From the NCBI GenBank assembly GCA_965216335.1, contig OZ244154.1:1612001-1676000 (forward strand): a stretch of DNA of 64,000 nt, written 5' to 3'. The DNA comes from JAHEJE01 sp965216335 (lineage in GTDB: Bacteria; Pseudomonadota; Alphaproteobacteria; Rhizobiales; Aestuariivirgaceae). The translations under genes and the position numbers were made by a program. This document shows positions 59,892 through 64,000 of this stretch, piece by piece (position 1 is the stretch's first letter; each line of letters starts with the position of its first letter). Below the pieces are notes generated by a model. It did no database searches. It saw only the letters and a program-made list of their open reading frames with translations, and was not told the origin of the DNA.

Positions 59892-61949
59892 ATGACCCCT
59901 GCGAAAACTGCAGCCGCCGCAATGCGTGCGGACACCGAAGCGAACTCAAGCATCGATCTCGACAAACACAAGCGCATGGCAAACGCCATCCGCGCCTTGT
60001 CGATGGACGCCGTCCAGAAGGCCAATTCCGGCCATCCGGGCCTGCCCATGGGTGCCGCCGACATCGTCACCGTACTGTTCTCCCGCTTCTTCAAATGCGA
60101 CCCGCGTCATCCCGACTGGCCGGACCGCGACCGCTTCGTCCTGTCGGCCGGCCACGGCTCGATGCTGCTGTATTCGCTGCTGCATCTGCTCGGCTACGAG
60201 GACATGACCATCGACGAGTTGAAGAACTTCCGCCAGCTCGGCTCGAAGACCGCCGGCCACCCTGAATACGGCCACGCCGCCGGCATCGAAACCACCACCG
60301 GCCCGCTCGGCCAGGGCATCGGCAATGCCGTCGGCATGGCCATGGCCGAGCGCCACCTTGCCGCGGTCTTCGGTGACGGCCTGGTCGACCACTACACCTA
60401 CGTCCTCGCCGGCGACGGCTGTCTGATGGAAGGCATCTCCCAGGAAGCGATCTCCCTGGCCGGCCACCTGAAGCTGTCCAAGCTGATCGTGCTGTTCGAC
60501 GACAATGGCATCTCCATCGACGGCCCGGTGTCGCTGACCGACTCGACCGATCAGCAGGCCCGGTTTGCCGCCAGCGGCTGGGATGTCTCGGCCTGCGACG
60601 GCCACGATCCGCAGGCCATCGCCGATGCCATCGAGGCGGCCCGCGCCACCGACCGCCCGAGCATGATCGCCTGCAAGACGGTGATCGGCTACGGCTCACC
60701 GGCCAAGCAGGGAACGTCCGGCGTTCATGGCGCTCCTCTTGGCGAGGCCGAAATCAAGGCGGCCCGCAAGGAACTCGGCTGGGACCTCGAGCCGTTTGAA
60801 ATCCCGTCGGACATTCGCGACTGCTGGCGCCTGGCGGGTCTGCGCGGCTGCAAGCAGCGCAGCGCCTGGAACACCCGCCTCGAGGCCGCTGAAACCGGCC
60901 TGCGCGTCGAGTTCGAGCGCCGCATGGCCGGCGACCTGCCCGACAAGCTGCCCGGCGCCATCAAGGACTACAAGGCCGCGCTCAAGGAAGACCCGCCGGC
61001 GCTCGCCACCCGCAACGCCTCCCAGAACACACTTGATGTCATCAATGCCGTGGTGCCGGAAACCATCGGCGGCTCGGCCGATCTCACCGGCTCCAACAAC
61101 ACCAGATCCGGCGACTTGTCCGTGTTCGACGCCGACAATCCGGCCGGCCGCTTCGTCCACTACGGCATCCGCGAACACGCCATGGCCGCCGCCATGAACG
61201 GCCTGGCCCTGCACGGCGGCATCATCCCCTATTCCGGCACCTTCATGGTGTTCACCGATTATTGCCGCCCGTCGATCCGCCTGTCGGCGCTGATGCAGCA
61301 GCGGGTGATCTACGTCATGACCCATGACTCGATCGGCCTTGGCGAAGACGGTCCGACCCACCAGCCGGTCGAGCATCTGGCCGCCCTGCGCGTCATCCCC
61401 AATCTCAATGTGCTGCGCCCGGCTGATGCCATGGAAACCGCCGAGTGCTGGCAACTGGCGCTCGAGGCGAAATCGACCCCCAGCATACTTGCATTGACCC
61501 GCCAGAAGCTGAAACCGGCCCGCAGAGCCGGGGTGCGCGAAAACCTGTGCGCCCGCGGTGCCTACGAACTCGCCGACGGCAATGGCGATGCGCCGACGAA
61601 GATCGTCATCTTTGCCTCGGGCTCGGAAGTCAAGACCGCGCTGAAGGCCAGAAAGAGGCTCGAGGAAGACGGTCACAACGCCCGCATCGTTTCGGTTCCC
61701 TGCATGGAACTGTTCGAGCAGCAGGACGAGGACTACCGCGCCATGGTGCTCGGCGACGAGCCGGTGCGCGTCGCCATCGAGGCCGGCCTGCGCCAGGGCT
61801 GGGACCGCTTCATCGGCACCGACGGCATTTTCATCGGCATGACCGGGTTCGGCGCCTCGGCGCCGGCCAGGGATCTCTACCACCATTTCGGCATCACCGC
61901 GAGCGCCACCGCCGCAGCCGCGACCGCCGAGCTAGAAAAACTGAAGTAA
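59892..61949 (+). CDS. tkt: Transketolase
   Basis: The 685-residue thiamine-diphosphate enzyme links the pentose phosphate pathway to glycolysis (or the Calvin cycle). The N-terminal domain has KANSGHPGLPMGAADIVTVL, GPLGQGIGNAVGMAMAE and the ThDP/Mg motif LAGDGCLMEGISQEAISLAG; the middle domain has the catalytic GIREHAMAAAMNG and THDSIGLGEDGPTHQPVEHL. ATG 59892 or ATG 59922 are both possible; the frame upstream is unlike the family. pgk follows after 16 bases; the gap gene that often lies between them is absent. Confidence 0.95.
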   Translation: MTPAKTAAAAMRADTEANSSIDLDKHKRMANAIRALSMDAVQKANSGHPGLPMGAADIVTVLFSRFFKCDPRHPDWPDRDRFVLSAGHGSMLLYSLLHLLGYEDMTIDELKNFRQLGSKTAGHPEYGHAAGIETTTGPLGQGIGNAVGMAMAERHLAAVFGDGLVDHYTYVLAGDGCLMEGISQEAISLAGHLKLSKLIVLFDDNGISIDGPVSLTDSTDQQARFAASGWDVSACDGHDPQAIADAIEAARATDRPSMIACKTVIGYGSPAKQGTSGVHGAPLGEAEIKAARKELGWDLEPFEIPSDIRDCWRLAGLRGCKQRSAWNTRLEAAETGLRVEFERRMAGDLPDKLPGAIKDYKAALKEDPPALATRNASQNTLDVINAVVPETIGGSADLTGSNNTRSGDLSVFDADNPAGRFVHYGIREHAMAAAMNGLALHGGIIPYSGTFMVFTDYCRPSIRLSALMQQRVIYVMTHDSIGLGEDGPTHQPVEHLAALRVIPNLNVLRPADAMETAECWQLALEAKSTPSILALTRQKLKPARRAGVRENLCARGAYELADGNGDAPTKIVIFASGSEVKTALKARKRLEEDGHNARIVSVPCMELFEQQDEDYRAMVLGDEPVRVAIEAGLRQGWDRFIGTDGIFIGMTGFGASAPARDLYHHFGITASATAAAATAELEKLK

Positions 61950-61965
61950 TCGACGCCACACACTC

Positions 61966-63162
61966 ATGGCCAAGTTCCGCAGTCTCGACGACATTGACGT
62001 TTCCGGCAAACGCGTCCTGATCCGCGTCGACCTCAACGTTCCCATCGAAGACGGTGTGGTCCGCGACACCACCCGCATCGACCGCGTCGCACCGACCCTG
62101 CGCGAACTGGCGGACCGTGGCGGCGCGGTAATCGTTCTGGCCCACTTCGGCCGCCCCAAAGGCAAGCCGGTCCCGGAGATGTCACTGGCGCCCGTTGCCG
62201 GCCCGCTCGGCGCCGCCGTCGGCCGCGAGGTCCGCTTCGTCGCCACCGGCTGGACAGACGACAGCGCAGCCGATGCCCTCGCCAGCCTCCAGCCCGGTGA
62301 CATCGCACTGGTGGAGAATACCCGCTACCACCCCGGCGAAGAGAAGAACGACCCGGACTTTGCCAGGCACCTGGCCGCGCTTGGTGACGTTTACGTGAAC
62401 GACGCGTTTTCCGCCGCCCATCGCGCCCACGCCTCGACAGAAGCCATCGCCCGCCTGCTGCCGTCCGCCGCCGGCCGCGCCATGCAGGCCGAATTGGAGG
62501 CGCTGGAAGCAGCACTCGGCTCACCCAAGCGTCCGCTGGTCGCCGTCGTCGGCGGCGCCAAGGTCTCCACCAAGCTGGAACTGCTCGGCAACCTCACCGG
62601 CATCGCCGACACCCTGATCATCGGCGGCGGCATGGCCAACACCTTCCTGGCCGCGCAAGGCATCGACGTCGGCAAGTCCCTATGCGAACACGACATGCTC
62701 GCCACCGCCCGCGAAATCCTCGCCACCGCTGAAGGCAACAGCTGCACACTCGTGCTGCCCACCGATGCGGTCGTCGCCAGGGAATTTGCCGCCGGAGCTG
62801 ACAACCGCACCTGTCCGGTCACCGATATCGCCGCTGACGAGATGATGCTGGACGTAGGACCGGACTCGATTGCCGCCGCAAAAGCGGCCTTCGACGCGGC
62901 CGCAACATTGGTCTGGAACGGCCCGTTCGGGGCCTTCGAAATCGCCCCGTTCGATCACGGCACCGTTGCAACCGCCCGCCACGCTGCGGCCTTGTCGAAG
63001 ACCGGCAAGCTGGTCTCCATCGCCGGTGGCGGCGACACCGTAGCGGCGCTCAACCATGCCGGCGCAGCGGGCGATTTCACCTATGTTTCGACAGCTGGCG
63101 GCGCGTTTCTCGAATGGCTGGAAGGCAAGGCCCTTCCGGGCGTAAAGGTATTGGAAGTCTGA
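61966..63162 (+). CDS. pgk: Phosphoglycerate kinase
   Basis: The 398-residue glycolytic enzyme has RVDLNVPIEDGVVRDTTRID at the substrate site, VNDAFSAAHRAHAST, the hinge VVGGAKVSTKLELLGNL, and the nucleotide-binding VWNGPFGAFEIAPFDHGT and SIAGGGDTVAAL. Length is normal. It starts 16 bases behind tkt and is followed by the aldolase gene after 21 bases, so the three form one operon. Confidence 0.97.
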   Translation: MAKFRSLDDIDVSGKRVLIRVDLNVPIEDGVVRDTTRIDRVAPTLRELADRGGAVIVLAHFGRPKGKPVPEMSLAPVAGPLGAAVGREVRFVATGWTDDSAADALASLQPGDIALVENTRYHPGEEKNDPDFARHLAALGDVYVNDAFSAAHRAHASTEAIARLLPSAAGRAMQAELEALEAALGSPKRPLVAVVGGAKVSTKLELLGNLTGIADTLIIGGGMANTFLAAQGIDVGKSLCEHDMLATAREILATAEGNSCTLVLPTDAVVAREFAAGADNRTCPVTDIAADEMMLDVGPDSIAAAKAAFDAAATLVWNGPFGAFEIAPFDHGTVATARHAAALSKTGKLVSIAGGGDTVAALNHAGAAGDFTYVSTAGGAFLEWLEGKALPGVKVLEV

Positions 63163-63183
63163 GACAAAAGCAGGGGTAAGACG

Positions 63184-64000
63184 ATGAGCGAGAGAATTGA
63201 AGACATCGCCCAGGCCATGGTGGCCAAGGGCAAGGGCATTCTGGCGGCTGATGAATCGAGCGGCACCATCAAGAAGCGCTTCGACACCATCAACACCGAA
63301 TCGACCGAGGACAACCGGCGCGACTATCGCCAGATGCTGTTTGCATCGCGCGCCGCCATGCGCCGCAACATTTCCGGCGTCATCCTGTTCGACGAGACAA
63401 TCCGCCAGAAGGCATCGAACGGCAAGCCGCTGGTCGACCTGATCACCGCCGCCGGCTCGATCCCTGGCATCAAGGTCGATGCCGGCGCCAAGGAACTTGC
63501 CGGCCATCCGGGCGAGAAGGTCACCGAAGGCCTCGACGGCCTGCGCGAACGCCTGCAGGAGTACTACAAGCTCGGCGCCCGCTTCGCCAAATGGCGCGCC
63601 GTCATCGACATTGCCGACGGCCTGCCGACCTGGGGCTGCGTCAAGGCCAATGCCCACGCGCTCGCCCGCTACGCCGCCTTGTGTCAGGAAAGCAAGATCG
63701 TGCCGATCGTCGAGCCGGAAGTTCTGATGGACGGCCCCGTTGCCGCCCACGATGCCGACCGCTGCTACGAAGTCACCGAATGGGTGCTCAACACCGTATT
63801 CAGTGAACTGTTCGAGGCCCGCGTCATGCTGGAAGGCATGGTGCTGAAGCCCAACATGGTCATCGCCGGCAAGAACGCCAAGAAGCAGGCCAAGCCGGCC
63901 GAGGTCGCCGAAAAGACCATCCGCTGTCTCAAGGCCACGGTTCCCGCCTCCGTCCCCGGCATTGCCTTTTTGTCCGGCGGCCAGAGCGATATCGAGGCCA
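63184..64000 (+). CDS. Class I fructose-bisphosphate aldolase, 3' end outside the window
   Basis: The visible 272 residues cover most of a class I aldolase: GILAADESSGTIKKRFDTIN near the N-terminus, ARFAKWRAVIDIADGLPTWG with one active-site lysine, IVPIVEPEVLMDG, and the Schiff-base lysine in LEGMVLKPNMVIAG, then PGIAFLSGGQSD at the edge. It splits fructose-1,6-bisphosphate. GGGG lies upstream of ATG 63184. The last 70 or so residues are beyond 64000. Confidence 0.95.
   Translation, partial: MSERIEDIAQAMVAKGKGILAADESSGTIKKRFDTINTESTEDNRRDYRQMLFASRAAMRRNISGVILFDETIRQKASNGKPLVDLITAAGSIPGIKVDAGAKELAGHPGEKVTEGLDGLRERLQEYYKLGARFAKWRAVIDIADGLPTWGCVKANAHALARYAALCQESKIVPIVEPEVLMDGPVAAHDADRCYEVTEWVLNTVFSELFEARVMLEGMVLKPNMVIAGKNAKKQAKPAEVAEKTIRCLKATVPASVPGIAFLSGGQSDIEA

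Overview
The window looks like chromosome of a GC-rich alphaproteobacterium, most likely Hyphomicrobiales (Rhizobiales) or a close relative. Four things point there. The ruvC-ruvA-ruvB-ybgC-tolQRAB-pal-cpoB-tilS-ftsH-folP-glmM order and the zapA / DUF4164 / transketolase / pgk / aldolase neighbourhood are typical of the group. The tRNA-His lacks an encoded G-1 and carries A73. Exact CtrA-type boxes (TTAA-N7-TTAA) are present. A G/C-rich palindromic repeat of the kind common in Rhizobiales lies between cpoB and pal. Nothing suggests a plasmid or an intact prophage.

Layout. 1-4.2 kb: a TAXI-type TRAP transporter operon (binding protein, fused permease, universal stress protein cut by the window edge). 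4.4-8.9 kb: a nonulosonic (sialic-like) acid block, neuB facing neuA and neuC, plus a surface-carbohydrate protein. 8.9-16.3 kb: tRNA-His, a phasin, a multi-PAS histidine kinase of PdhS/PleC type behind a CtrA box, an orphan iron-type ABC permease and acetoacetyl-CoA synthetase. 16.4-21.6 kb: AsmA-like protein, moaE, a frameshifted thermonuclease gene, a 266-bp MITE, trkH and tRNA-Thr. 21.8-26.3 kb: a branched-chain-type ABC transporter with a fused LivH-LivM permease. 26.5-34 kb: maf, yacG, an adenosine/adenine deaminase, a receiver protein fused to a kinase-like module with no phosphoacceptor histidine, two coupled SDR enzymes, a class I glutamine amidotransferase and an (S)-ureidoglycine aminohydrolase. 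34-43 kb: two outer-membrane beta-barrels, glmM, folP, ftsH, tilS. 41.8-47.4 kb: the Tol-Pal operon. 47.7-53.5 kb: ybgC and ruvCAB, broken up by higBA, vapBC and a NYN nuclease gene, then yebC. 53.6-59.6 kb: a small unknown protein, a YmdB-type phosphoesterase, 5-formyl-THF cyclo-ligase, 6S RNA, a three-gene hydrolase/racemase operon, zapA and a DUF4164 protein. 59.9-64 kb: tkt, pgk and class I aldolase, with no gap gene between tkt and pgk.

The strongest new signals are in intergenic DNA. At 32.9-33.14 kb there is a complete sigma-54 unit: two upstream palindromes, a -24/-12 promoter and an intrinsic terminator, with no ORF, so a candidate nitrogen- or stress-regulated small RNA of about 94 nt beside a purine/ureide gene. 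A family of about 63-nt repeats (five copies seen) sits directly behind transcript ends and begins with a covarying hairpin. The ruv locus has collected two toxin-antitoxin modules and a NYN nuclease gene whose promoter is followed by a terminator before the start codon. An operon of a metal-site-less M24-fold protein, an M20 hydrolase and an Asp/Glu-racemase-like protein separates zapA from the 6S RNA.

All calls come from reading the sequence and translations. No database search was run, and start codons were chosen by Shine-Dalgarno spacing and gene overlap.
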